This document shows positions 39,983-48,255 of a DNA stretch of 64,000 nucleotides, in pieces. Below the pieces are notes generated by a model. It saw only the letters and a program-made list of their open reading frames with translations. It was not told the DNA's origin and did not search any database. The position numbers and the translations under genes were made by a program. Origin of the DNA: JABJOE01 sp964344145. Its GTDB lineage: Bacteria > Patescibacteriota > Patescibacteriia > UBA9934. The DNA lies in NCBI GenBank assembly GCA_964344145.1, contig CAYFME010000003.1, forward strand, positions 15,554 through 79,553. The letters run 5' to 3'. The first letter of the stretch is position 1. Each line of letters opens with the position of its first letter.

Positions 39983-40719
39983 CCCTAGAGCAAACCGTCC
40001 TCAAGCGTCTCAAGCCGCATGCTAACCCTAAACGCGCTGCGCACGATGTCGGATATCTCAAATCATCCTTCCCGACACTTGGTTGTTCACTTCCTACATT
40101 ACGAACATTGACCAAATCTCTTTTTTGCAAGTCACTTGCAAATGCAAGTCATTTGCATTTGCAAACGCGCAAGGAGCTTGATCGTCTCTGGAAGCAGACA
40201 AACACACATGAAGTCATGACCATTTGTCTGTTGTACTTTCAGTCACGCAAATCACAAAACGATCTCACGGACTGGCGCGTGCTCAAAACTTGGGCATCGA
40301 AGATCGACAACTGGGCACACTCAGATATGCTCAGTGACGTCTACGCGGATCTATTTGACCGCCATCGCGATCTCCATAAAACATTCACAGCATGGAACAG
40401 ACATCGTGAACCTTGGAAACGTCGTCTCTCGCTCACTTCCCTGCTCTACTACAGCTCGATGCGATCGCATCCGCTTCCAGCAAACAAAATTCTGCCGCTC
40501 ATTAGACCACGCATCAATGATGATCACTTCTACGTTCAGCGAGCGGTCGGTTGGACATTGCGTGAATGTGGAAACCTCTATCCAAAACCAACCGAGACAT
40601 TTATCAAAAAACATCTCACGGATCTTTCCAGCATCGCATTTACCACGGCAACGGAGAAATGGAGCAAAACAAAAAAAGAACCACTCAAACGTGCACGCAG
40701 AAAAGCACGCAAATCGTGA
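39979..40719 (+). CDS. DNA alkylation repair protein, AlkD-like
   Basis: This 246-residue protein of HEAT-like helical repeats resembles AlkD/DUF1061 glycosylases, which remove N3- and N7-alkyl purines. The DWRVLKTWASKIDNWAHSDML and HREPWKRRLSLTSLLYY segments (shown in overlapping parts) and FYVQRAVGWTLREC match conserved AlkD regions. The stretch around residues 48-62 is encoded by overlapping palindromes (40125-40166) and looks like an insertion. The start overlaps the EEP stop codon. Confidence 0.85.
   Translation: MTLEQTVLKRLKPHANPKRAAHDVGYLKSSFPTLGCSLPTLRTLTKSLFCKSLANASHLHLQTRKELDRLWKQTNTHEVMTICLLYFQSRKSQNDLTDWRVLKTWASKIDNWAHSDMLSDVYADLFDRHRDLHKTFTAWNRHREPWKRRLSLTSLLYYSSMRSHPLPANKILPLIRPRINDDHFYVQRAVGWTLRECGNLYPKPTETFIKKHLTDLSSIAFTTATEKWSKTKKEPLKRARRKARKS
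40125..40166. repeat. Overlapping palindromes inside the AlkD-like gene
   Basis: TTGCAAGTCACTTGCAA and GCAAATGCAAGTCATTTGC overlap within 42 bp, in frame, coding for a Ser/Leu/His-rich patch. Confidence 0.75.
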
Positions 40720-40731
40720 TACAATATTTCC

Positions 40732-41034
40732 ATGCCAAGGGGGAAAACAAAAAAAGCCGATTCCGACGAGCTTAAACAGCTCAAAGCGATTCGGTCCGAG
40801 CTCAAAGCGATTCGCAAGGAGCTCGATAAGAGTCTTCACAAATCGTTTTGGAAACGAGCGGCGGTTTCGTTTGGAACAGGAATTACCAAAGGCGTTGGTC
40901 TGATCATCGGAACAACAATCATCGCCGCTATTGTCATCTTCTTGCTACAAACGCTGATTTCAAAAACAGGCTTCGGCGATTCGCTCGAAGGCTGGATCCA
41001 AGGTCAACTTCAAACCGTTGAGGTTGTTGATTAA
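40732..41034 (+). CDS. DUF5665 small membrane protein
   Basis: This 100-residue protein has a charged N-terminal coiled coil built from two near-identical repeats (LKAIRSE, LKAIRKE) and one membrane helix (about 58-80), the layout of DUF5665. Function unknown. It starts 12 bp after the AlkD-like gene and converges on pyk with a 4-bp overlap. Confidence 0.8.
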   Translation: MPRGKTKKADSDELKQLKAIRSELKAIRKELDKSLHKSFWKRAAVSFGTGITKGVGLIIGTTIIAAIVIFLLQTLISKTGFGDSLEGWIQGQLQTVEVVD

Positions 41035-42434
41035 CGTACCGTCAACTGGATTTCCCCCGACGGTGTGGCAAGGATGTACGCCACGCGGTCGGTTTTTGAG
41101 ATGAGCTTACGTTTTCGCAGAACGTTTTGTGCGCGATTGATAAACGTCGCCGGATCGTCTTTGAGCACCATGCCATACACACCAGCACGCAGCATCATCT
41201 GCCGTGCGACCGCCTTGTTCGGACACGCCATGACAATTGGCACATTCGGTCGGAAAATGTTCAACGACGATGAGAGTGGGAACGTTGCTGAGGATACAAT
41301 CATGTCAATCTGACCATTTTCAGCCATCACGTGCAGATTCTGCGCAATCGATGTCGAAACATCAGGAATGTTATGCCACTGATAGAAGTTGATATCGTCC
41401 AAGCGCGATGCTTCGGTCTCATCAATCACGTCGGCCATGGTGCGCACCGCGAGATCTGGATACTCACCCGTCGCACTTTCGGCTGAAAGCATCACACCGT
41501 CGGCGTGGTCAATCACGGCATTGGCAACGTCAGAAATCTCCGCGCGCGTGGCACGTGGACTGTCGGTCATGGAATCGAGCATGTGCGTTGCCACAACAGC
41601 CGGCTTCCCTGCCTGACGACAGATCTCCACAAACTCTTTTTGGATGATCGGCACCTCTTCAGGAGGAATCTCAATACCAAGATCACCGCGCGCAAGCATG
41701 ATGCCGTCGGCCGCGTTAAGGATCTCCAAAAAGCCATCAACCGCTTCCCTACGCTCAATCTTCACAATAATTTTCGGCATCACGGATCCAAGCGATCGAC
41801 ACTTTGCGCGAATAATCTTGCGCACCTTCAAAACCACTTCTTCTGATGTGACGAACGAAAGCGCCACCCAATCAACACCCTGCTCCAATCCAAACAATAA
41901 GTCTTCGTGGTCCTTCTTGGTAAACGAAGGCGTAGAAACGTTTGAGTCCGGAATGTTGATCCCTTTGTGCGACGTCAATGTCCCGCCCGTCTTCACCTTC
42001 GCGTGTACGCGCCGACCACGTACACTCTGCACAATCGCCTCAAGCCGACCATCATTTAGATAAATGCGATGATCCTTTTTTACGTCTTTGTGAAACTGAT
42101 CGTAGGTCACAGGGATCTCATCGTGCTCATAGCCATCAACACCGGTTCGAAACACGACCTTCTCGCCACGCTTGAGCTCAATCCCTCCTTCTGGCAGCTC
42201 ACCGACGCGGATCTTTGGTCCTTGCAGGTCCTGCAAGATGGCGACTTCTTTCCCTGTCTTGTGTGATGCGCTTCGAATGTGACGAATCAGAGATTTGTGC
42301 TGTGGATGCGTTCCGTGGGAAAAATTCAAACGCGCCACCCCCATGCCGGCGTTGATCATGCGTGTGAGCACACGAACCGACGATGAAGCTGGCCCAATGG
42401 TGGCGACGATTTTTGTTCTGCGGCCCCCTGTCAT
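41031..42434 (-). CDS. pyk: Pyruvate kinase
   Basis: This enzyme makes ATP and pyruvate from phosphoenolpyruvate. The 467 residues include the N-terminal KIVATIGPASS, the B-domain, the active-site KIERREAVDG and MLARGDLGIEIP (metal and substrate loop), and a C-terminal regulatory domain. TGT-TATAAT ends 8 nt before the ATG, with GGGAGG between, so the Shine-Dalgarno is at the very 5' end of the predicted mRNA. Confidence 0.97.
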   Translation of the reverse strand: MTGGRRTKIVATIGPASSSVRVLTRMINAGMGVARLNFSHGTHPQHKSLIRHIRSASHKTGKEVAILQDLQGPKIRVGELPEGGIELKRGEKVVFRTGVDGYEHDEIPVTYDQFHKDVKKDHRIYLNDGRLEAIVQSVRGRRVHAKVKTGGTLTSHKGINIPDSNVSTPSFTKKDHEDLLFGLEQGVDWVALSFVTSEEVVLKVRKIIRAKCRSLGSVMPKIIVKIERREAVDGFLEILNAADGIMLARGDLGIEIPPEEVPIIQKEFVEICRQAGKPAVVATHMLDSMTDSPRATRAEISDVANAVIDHADGVMLSAESATGEYPDLAVRTMADVIDETEASRLDDINFYQWHNIPDVSTSIAQNLHVMAENGQIDMIVSSATFPLSSSLNIFRPNVPIVMACPNKAVARQMMLRAGVYGMVLKDDPATFINRAQNVLRKRKLISKTDRVAYILATPSGEIQLTVR

Positions 42435-42442
42435 ACCTCCCG

Positions 42443-42451
42443 ATTATAACA
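42443..42451 (-). promoter_or_regulatory. Extended -10 of pyk (very short leader)
   Basis: TGT plus TATAAT (42448-42443), 8 nt before the ATG at 42434. Confidence 0.6.
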
Positions 42452-42454
42452 CGG

Positions 42455-42937
42455 CTAGGACTTCTTCTTGCTCGGTCGGCGCTTGCGCACAAGCTTGCCA
42501 AGTTCTTCTTCAAACTTAGACAAATCTTCAAACGAATAGTAAACAGACGCGAAGCGAATGTAGGCGACCTTATCAAAGCGCTTGAGATGCTTCATGAGTG
42601 TTTCTCCAAGCTCCAGTGCTGTCAGCTCACCGCTGCGACGCTTTTGAATATCGCGCTCGATCTTTTGCACCAAGCTATGAAACTGCGCATCGGTGTACGG
42701 CCGCTTCTCCAGCGCCTTCTTCAGACCCTGAACCAACTTATCGCGAAGATACGCCTCACGACGACCGTCACGCTTCACAATCGAAATATCAAGGAGTTCT
42801 ACCTCCTCGGCTGTAGAAAAACGATACCCGCAGCGATCGCGCTCACACTCGCGACGACGGCGCACACTCATGCCGTCGGGCGCGAGGCGAGAGTCAACCA
42901 CGCGGGTGGATTTACTTGAACAAATCGGGCAATGCAT
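42455..42937 (-). CDS. nrdR: Transcriptional repressor NrdR
   Basis: NrdR binds (d)ATP and represses ribonucleotide reductase genes. The 160-residue protein has the zinc ribbon (CPIC...RRRRECERDRCGYRFST) and an ATP-cone domain (IVKRDGRREAYLRDKLVQG, in part). The ribbon has two extra residues between the last cysteines compared with the usual spacing. The start lies 6 nt from TGA-TAGAAT, predicted leaderless. The target nrd genes are not in this window. Confidence 0.94.
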   Translation of the reverse strand: MHCPICSSKSTRVVDSRLAPDGMSVRRRRECERDRCGYRFSTAEEVELLDISIVKRDGRREAYLRDKLVQGLKKALEKRPYTDAQFHSLVQKIERDIQKRRSGELTALELGETLMKHLKRFDKVAYIRFASVYYSFEDLSKFEEELGKLVRKRRPSKKKS

Positions 42938-42943
42938 GGGCCC

Positions 42944-42952
42944 ATTCTATCA
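42944..42952 (-). promoter_or_regulatory. Extended -10 of nrdR, leaderless
   Basis: TGA plus TAGAAT (42949-42944), 6 nt before the ATG at 42937; overlaps the end of ftsZ. Confidence 0.5.
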
Positions 42953-44212
42953 CATCATCTTACGACGGATGAAGGCGGGAATTCCTAGATCGTCCTCTTC
43001 TGCTTCTTTCTCCGGCGTCCCCTGTGCGCCAACGCGCACCGTCTTGCGCTCTGACTTTGTCCGGTCATTCGACCGGACAATCGGGTCGGATGACCCGATT
43101 GCCTCTGATGCAACTCCAGTGGTCGGAACACGTCGCTGTTCAAACGGTGATTCCTTTTTTACCGGCGCCGATGCGGCGGTCGTTGCACCGCTTGGCGTCC
43201 ATGAGCCCTGTGGCGCAACGCTAACATCTCCAGCCAATGCTCCACTACTGCGGCGCTCTCGATTATCAAATCCGGTTGCCACAACGGTAATGCGCACTTC
43301 ATCTTCCATGTTCTCATCTACGTTTGCACCGAAAATCACCTTCGCGTCGTCGTCTGCTGATCCGGTGATAACCTTTGCCGCCTCAGCAACTTCATACATT
43401 GAAAGATCCGCACTTCCCGTGACCGTGAACAGGATGCCCTTTGCTCCATCGATCGAAAGCTCAAGAAGTGGGCTTGCGATGGCCATCTTTGCCGCCTCGA
43501 CCGCTCGGTTCTCACCTGATGCGGATCCAATGCCCATCAGAGCAGATCCAGCGCTTTGCATGATTGCTTTGACGTCGGCAAAGTCAACGTTGATGAGTCC
43601 TGGCAACGTGATGATCTCTGAAATACCTTGCACACCTTGGCGCAGAACATCGTCGATGATTTGGAATGATTCAAGAAGCGAGGTCTTTTTGTCGATGATC
43701 TGCAGCACGCGGTCGTTTGGAATGGTAATAACTGTATCAACGTGCTCAGCAAGATCGGTGTGTGCGTCGTCGGCAATACGTTTGCGCTGCGCACCTTCAA
43801 AGGAAAACGGCTTTGTCACAACGGCGACAGTCAATGCACCAGATTCGCGAGCGATCTTTGCGACCTCAGCGATCGCACCAGAGCCCGTTCCTCCGCCAAG
43901 TCCTGCTGTGAGAAACACCATGTCTGTGTTGGAAACAGAGTTGCGAATATCGTTAGCGCTTTCCTCTGCAGCGCGACGACCAAGTTCCGGATTCATGCCT
44001 GCTCCAAGGCCCCGGGTGACCGTCTTGCCAAGAGCAAGCTTTGTCTTGGCCATGTTCTGATGTAGCGCCTGAACATCGGTATTCACAGCGACAAAATCCA
44101 CACCTTTTAGCTTCTCCTGAATCATGCGGTTGAGCGCCGAACCTCCGCCTCCGCCAATGCCGAAGACTTTGATCTTTGCAAACGTTTCGATCTCTGGTTT
44201 TACCTGTGCCAT
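42950..44212 (-). CDS. ftsZ: Cell division GTPase FtsZ
   Basis: FtsZ forms the division ring. From the ATG at 44212 the 420-residue protein has the GTP-binding core (FGIGGGGGSALNRMI, the tubulin motif AGLGGGTGSGAIAE with Ser for the usual Thr, and the synergy loop). It ends with a conserved tail (DLGIPAFIRRKMM) that would bind FtsA. The linker contains two back-to-back perfect palindromes (43058-43101) in frame. The 60-bp leader has an inverted repeat and GGGAGG. Confidence 0.97.
   Translation of the reverse strand: MAQVKPEIETFAKIKVFGIGGGGGSALNRMIQEKLKGVDFVAVNTDVQALHQNMAKTKLALGKTVTRGLGAGMNPELGRRAAEESANDIRNSVSNTDMVFLTAGLGGGTGSGAIAEVAKIARESGALTVAVVTKPFSFEGAQRKRIADDAHTDLAEHVDTVITIPNDRVLQIIDKKTSLLESFQIIDDVLRQGVQGISEIITLPGLINVDFADVKAIMQSAGSALMGIGSASGENRAVEAAKMAIASPLLELSIDGAKGILFTVTGSADLSMYEVAEAAKVITGSADDDAKVIFGANVDENMEDEVRITVVATGFDNRERRSSGALAGDVSVAPQGSWTPSGATTAASAPVKKESPFEQRRVPTTGVASEAIGSSDPIVRSNDRTKSERKTVRVGAQGTPEKEAEEDDLGIPAFIRRKMM
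43058..43101. repeat. Two adjacent perfect palindromes in the ftsZ linker
   Basis: TGTCCGGTC-ATTC-GACCGGACA (43058-43079) and CAATCGGGTC-GGAT-GACCCGATTG (43078-43101) share two bases. Both have 4-nt loops and remain in frame. Confidence 0.9.
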
Positions 44213-44248
44213 AGTGTTGAGCAAAAAATGTTTCTTACGCCTCCCTTC

Positions 44249-44271
44249 TTGAACACTTATTGTGTTCAATT
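44249..44271 (-). promoter_or_regulatory. Inverted repeat in the ftsZ leader
   Basis: TTGAACAC-AATAA-GTGTTCAA, perfect 8-bp arms, lies about 40 bp before the ftsZ ATG; it could be an operator or a leader hairpin. Confidence 0.5.
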
Positions 44272-44351
44272 TAGCGAACTGTAGGACAATTTTTGTACTC
44301 ACAACTTACCATATCTTGCGAGCAATGAAAATGAGATGTGGGTAACTAAAA

Positions 44352-44382
44352 CAGCGGACACATTATCGCGTCCGCCGCTCTT
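44352..44382 (-). terminator. Hairpin between ftsA and ftsZ
   Basis: AGCGGCGGAC and GTCCGCT pair around GCGATAATGT and are followed by GTTTT on the minus strand, suggesting ftsA transcription ends before ftsZ. Confidence 0.6.
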
Positions 44383-44391
44383 CAATTTTCG

Positions 44392-45642
44392 CTAAGGCAC
44401 CAGCGACTTCAACCACGTTCGCAGCTGATCACCCACTTGGCCAAATCCATCCCATTTCAGGAAGCTTAATCCGCGTCGTTGAGATGATGTGATGCTGTAG
44501 CCCCAAATCGCCAATCCAACGGCCGTTGCGTAGCTTGGGTCCTTTACCTCATCGATCACGCTGGAGACCCCAACCGTCTGCCCAATCGTCGCTGGAAGAC
44601 GCAACACGCGTTTTGCCACGTATGCGACGCCCGGAAGATTCATCGTCGCACCCGTAAGAACAACACCGACAGGTAACATACCTGAACGATCAATCTTACG
44701 CAGCTCATCATCTACGGCCTCAAACAGCTCTTCCACACGCGCCTCAATGACCTCAGACACAAATCGCGCCTTCACCGGATCTTCTTCTGCTGAGCCAAAG
44801 TCCTGCAGCGTAAATACGTCCTTGCGGTTCACATCGTCTGGCATGGCGTTTCCAATGCGGATCTTGATGTCTTCAGCCACCTCAAGCGACGTCTTGAGTC
44901 CAATCGCAACATCATTGGTGATGTGGTCACCCCCAACCGGCAACACAGCTGTGTGCAGGATATCCCCTTCTTCAAATACAGCAATCGTCGTTGTAGAGGC
45001 TCCAATATCAATCACACACACGCCAAGCTCCTTCTGCCGATTCGTCAGCACAGCCTCGGCGGTTGCAAGCGGCGTGAAGACAAGGTCATCAATATTCAAA
45101 CCAGTACGATAGACGCTCTTTGTGAGATTCTTGATGTGCGATGAAAGTGTCTGAATGATCACGGCATCAACTTCCAAACGAATGCCGTTCATGCCAACAG
45201 GATCCTTGATGCCTTGCTGACCATCAACGGTGAAACTCTTTGGAATCACGTGCAGAATCTCGTAGTTCGACGGTGTAGCGACGGTTCGCGCTGCCTCAAT
45301 GGCTCGCTCCACGTCCTCTTCGCGAATCTCCCCATCTCCACGTCCAACGCCAACCACGCCGCGGCTCTCTTGCACAAAAATATGATGCCCAGCGATGGAT
45401 ACCCATGCGCTGTTCACGGCGACACCTGTCATGCGCTCGGCACGCTCTAAAGCTTTTGAAATCGAAGAAACGGCATCCTCCATGCTAGAAATACTGCCTT
45501 TGTGGATGCCCTCCGACGGCACGCTGACCGCCCCAATGATATGCAATTGTGGTTTTCCCTCGTCTGAGGGGACAGCCTGGCCCACGACGACGCGAATATG
45601 CGACGATCCAAGGTCCAAACCAGCGATAAGCTCATCTGCCAT
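44392..45642 (-). CDS. ftsA: Cell division protein FtsA
   Basis: This actin-fold protein tethers FtsZ to the membrane. The 416-residue length and motifs (IAGLDLGSSHIRVVVG, VIDIGASTTTIAVFEEG, GVVLTGATMNLPG) are standard, with the 1C-domain after about residue 85. The C-terminus contains an amphipathic Trp/Leu-rich stretch suited to membrane binding. TGC-TATACT ends 6 nt before the ATG, so a leaderless mRNA is predicted. Confidence 0.96.
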   Translation of the reverse strand: MADELIAGLDLGSSHIRVVVGQAVPSDEGKPQLHIIGAVSVPSEGIHKGSISSMEDAVSSISKALERAERMTGVAVNSAWVSIAGHHIFVQESRGVVGVGRGDGEIREEDVERAIEAARTVATPSNYEILHVIPKSFTVDGQQGIKDPVGMNGIRLEVDAVIIQTLSSHIKNLTKSVYRTGLNIDDLVFTPLATAEAVLTNRQKELGVCVIDIGASTTTIAVFEEGDILHTAVLPVGGDHITNDVAIGLKTSLEVAEDIKIRIGNAMPDDVNRKDVFTLQDFGSAEEDPVKARFVSEVIEARVEELFEAVDDELRKIDRSGMLPVGVVLTGATMNLPGVAYVAKRVLRLPATIGQTVGVSSVIDEVKDPSYATAVGLAIWGYSITSSQRRGLSFLKWDGFGQVGDQLRTWLKSLVP

Positions 45643-45648
45643 AGGAAT

Positions 45649-45657
45649 AGTATAGCA
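45649..45657 (-). promoter_or_regulatory. Extended -10 of ftsA, leaderless
   Basis: TGC plus TATACT (45654-45649), 6 nt before the ATG at 45642. Confidence 0.6.
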
Positions 45658-45668
45658 AGATTACCTGA

Positions 45669-46034
45669 TCAAAGCAGCTCTGCCAAGGCGGGGATCAAAA
45701 TCATCAAACCGATGATCGTGGCCGCTATTGCCGTGAGCAAAACTGCCCCGGCCATCATATCTTTTACCTCTTTGACCATCGGATTGAGTCTTGGCTTCAG
45801 TCCATCTGTAATACGCTCAACAATGCTATTGAGCACTTCCATGATCAACACCGCTGCAGACAAAAGAATCAACATGATCTGCTCCCACGCGGCCAAATCA
45901 AGAATGATGATGAAAATAACAATAACGATCAACCCAAAAAGTTGCAATCGAAAACTATGTTCGTGTCGTGCAACGTTGCGCAAACCGCGCAACGCATATC
46001 GTAAACTTTTTAGAAACGTTTTTGGTGAAATCAT
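45669..46034 (-). CDS. dgkA: Diacylglycerol/undecaprenol kinase
   Basis: This 121-residue membrane enzyme has three helices and the conserved EVLNSIVERITDGLKPR and VKDMMAGAVLL segments (metal and ATP binding). In Gram-positive relatives it phosphorylates undecaprenol for wall synthesis. It overlaps ybeY as ATGA, a very common pairing (ybeY-dgkA). Confidence 0.93.
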   Translation of the reverse strand: MISPKTFLKSLRYALRGLRNVARHEHSFRLQLFGLIVIVIFIIILDLAAWEQIMLILLSAAVLIMEVLNSIVERITDGLKPRLNPMVKEVKDMMAGAVLLTAIAATIIGLMILIPALAELL

Positions 46035-46450
46035 ACCGCGAGTACATCATCGACAATCTTGTCTTGCAACGGGAACATAATTTTCGCATCTGCTGGATCT
46101 TCATGATCATGACCAAACACATGCAAGATGCCATGAACCGTCAGCATCGCAAGCTCATCCTTCACACTTCCCGCCGCCTGCCGTGCCGCCTGCTCGTATG
46201 AAAGCGCAACGTCTCCGAGGAGATCTCCCGGCTCATGCATGTACGAGAACGACAACACATCCGTCACCGCGTCTTTGCCGCGGTACATACGATTGAAGCG
46301 CTGCATCTCATCTTCTGCCAAAAACGTCACAGCTACGGTCCCTTTTTCCTGAATATGATCGTTGATCTGTATGGCAATCTTCTCAAATAGATCTGCTGGC
46401 AACCTGCGGTCCTCAGGCAAGATATCCTGATTGACGTCCAGCTCGATCAC
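46031..46450 (-). CDS. ybeY: Endoribonuclease YbeY (16S rRNA maturation)
   Basis: This 139-residue metalloprotein has HGILHVFGHDHEDP, the H3 zinc site of YbeY, which processes the 3' end of 16S rRNA and takes part in ribosome quality control. The start is GTG, overlapping the previous stop as GTGA. Confidence 0.95.
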   Translation of the reverse strand: MIELDVNQDILPEDRRLPADLFEKIAIQINDHIQEKGTVAVTFLAEDEMQRFNRMYRGKDAVTDVLSFSYMHEPGDLLGDVALSYEQAARQAAGSVKDELAMLTVHGILHVFGHDHEDPADAKIMFPLQDKIVDDVLAV

Positions 46451-47502
46451 ACCCCTGTTACCACAAAGCTGTTAATCAACATCTGGAATGTTTGCAGGAA
46501 GTCGACAGTAAGCTCATCCCTCAAATCGTAGATGAATGTGTACACGACTTCGTCCACGACCACAAACGTCGTGAGCTCATCGTTGCTCATGTACTCCAGG
46601 TATCCTTCTTTGGTGAGGGTTTCTTGAAGCTGGCTGAAACGGATATCCTCCAGACCGTTGTTGTCGTACCAGTCCTCAAAGGTCTCGCCCTCTTCTAGCG
46701 TAGCGAGCGTGAGTGTAATCGTTGCCGAGGAGTCAGTATCGAGCGTGATCTCTTGCACGCCGTCAGCTTGGTCCAAAGCCTCACTCACGTCCCAGTCGGT
46801 TGGATACGTGAACTGGAATGTTCCATCGCTAGCGATGAACTCTGCGACCGCGCCTGTGTCGAGCAATGTCTGCGGTGCCTCGCCAAGCGGACTATAGCGG
46901 TGGAAGACCTCGTTTCCATCCAGGAAGGAGTCTCCGTCGGTGTCCGGATCACGATCATCGGTACCGTAAAGGTCCTCTTCAACGTCAGTTAGACCATCAC
47001 TGTCTGTGTCGACGCCCGGACCTGGCTCTTCTTCTTCCACGGGTCGATCGTCGGTTGGATCGCAGACGTCGCCGATGCCATCATCGTCCACATCTGCCTG
47101 ACTTGCATTGGCGTCCTCTGGACAGTTATCGTCATCATCCAAAACACCGTCACCGTCGATGTCGTCTGTGACCTCATCCTCCGTTTGCAATGACTGCACC
47201 ATGAAATAGCCTCCGATGGCTAGAACAGCGATCAGAATCACTCCAACACCAAGAATCACCCACGGAGCCTTGCTCTTCTTTTTTGGAGCTGGCTTGGGTT
47301 TCGGTTTTGGTGCAGGCTTAGGAACGGGCTTTGGTTTCGGTTTTGGCTTAGGGGCCGGCTTTGGCGGCTCCTTTACCGTCGCTTTCTTCTGAGCAAAGGA
47401 TTCGGGCATGACGTGAATCTCAACACCAGCAAGCAACGTCTTACGCTCCTTTTCCAGCTTCGCCTTCTCTTCCGGGCTGATGTCTTTGCCACGCTTTTTC
47501 AT
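46447..47502 (-). CDS. Single-pass membrane protein with thrombospondin-type-3-like Asp repeats
   Basis: This 351-residue protein has a Lys/Pro-rich cytoplasmic stretch (PKPKPKPKPVPKPAPK, about residues 45-80), one membrane helix (about 84-106), and Asp-rich calcium-type repeats (DIDGDGVLDDDDNCPED, DTDSDGLTDVEE, DTDGDSFLDGNE). A folded C-terminal domain follows. Three genes in a row share this plan. Likely a surface protein of the same system as the giant protein upstream. Confidence 0.8.
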   Translation of the reverse strand: MKKRGKDISPEEKAKLEKERKTLLAGVEIHVMPESFAQKKATVKEPPKPAPKPKPKPKPVPKPAPKPKPKPAPKKKSKAPWVILGVGVILIAVLAIGGYFMVQSLQTEDEVTDDIDGDGVLDDDDNCPEDANASQADVDDDGIGDVCDPTDDRPVEEEEPGPGVDTDSDGLTDVEEDLYGTDDRDPDTDGDSFLDGNEVFHRYSPLGEAPQTLLDTGAVAEFIASDGTFQFTYPTDWDVSEALDQADGVQEITLDTDSSATITLTLATLEEGETFEDWYDNNGLEDIRFSQLQETLTKEGYLEYMSNDELTTFVVVDEVVYTFIYDLRDELTVDFLQTFQMLINSFVVTGV

Positions 47503-47505
47503 AGG

Positions 47506-48246
47506 CTACTTCTGCTCAGGAATCTCAAACAGCTTACCTTCCCCGTTTGGATTGTATCCGCCCGACACCTCTTGGCCATCAAGATAGCCGTCACCGTCAG
47601 TGTCAGCCTCCAGAGCATCGGTACCGTAGACTTGGACCTCTTCTCGATCACCAAGACCATCTTTGTCCGTATCTGGTTCATCAGGATCCGTGCCCGCTTC
47701 CACTTCTTCGTCGTCGGTAAGACCGTCGCCGTCGGAATCAACGGGCTCAGCTTCCTCTTCTTCCTCCTCTTCTTCAGCAACTTCTTCCTCTTCTTCCTCC
47801 TCAACCTCCTCCTCTTCTTGCGTCTCTTCTTCGGTCTCTTCGCCTGTGGTTGTATTCTCTTCAGTCGTTGAAGAACCAATAATGAGCGCATATGCCAACC
47901 ACGCAGCAACGCCGATAATAACGATGGCGATCACGACAATCAACAAAATCTTCCCAATGCCCGACTTCTTCTTTGGCATCATGGGTGGCGGAGCAGCCGC
48001 TGTGCCGCCTCCAGCCGAAGGTGGAGGGGGCGTTGGCGCTCCGGTTTGTGGCTGCGACCTCTGCGCAGCCTCCCCCTGCCCCTCCATAGCTGGAGGGGTG
48101 ACACGTGGAGTCTCTCCCCCAGTCATGGGGGAGCCGGAGGGGGCCTTCGAGCCGCCGGCAACAGGAAGATTTGTCGGAGCGTCGAACATATCCTCGACTT
48201 GAGGTTGTGCGGGCGTTCCTTGATTTGGGGTTTGTTCGTCAAACAT
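47506..48246 (-). CDS. Single-pass membrane protein with acidic stretch and Asp repeats; palindromic insert
   Basis: This 246-residue protein has a Pro/Gly-rich cytoplasmic part, a membrane helix (about 99-121), a run of about 45 mostly Glu residues, and calcium-type repeats (DSDGDGLTDDEE, DTDKDGLGDREE, DTDGDGYLDGQE). Residues about 34-60 are encoded by the palindromic element at 48067-48145, also found inside holB. The role is probably surface structure. Confidence 0.8.
   Translation of the reverse strand: MFDEQTPNQGTPAQPQVEDMFDAPTNLPVAGGSKAPSGSPMTGGETPRVTPPAMEGQGEAAQRSQPQTGAPTPPPPSAGGGTAAAPPPMMPKKKSGIGKILLIVVIAIVIIGVAAWLAYALIIGSSTTEENTTTGEETEEETQEEEEVEEEEEEEVAEEEEEEEEAEPVDSDGDGLTDDEEVEAGTDPDEPDTDKDGLGDREEVQVYGTDALEADTDGDGYLDGQEVSGGYNPNGEGKLFEIPEQK
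48067..48145. repeat. Twin-hairpin palindromic element, second copy
   Basis: CCCCTCCA/TGGAGGGG (48079-48098) and CTCCCCCA/TGGGGGAG (48114-48133), each with a 4-nt loop, match the element in holB at 8249-8328 with a 1-nt length difference between the hairpins. Confidence 0.9.
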
Positions 48247-48255
48247 AGTCTGTTT

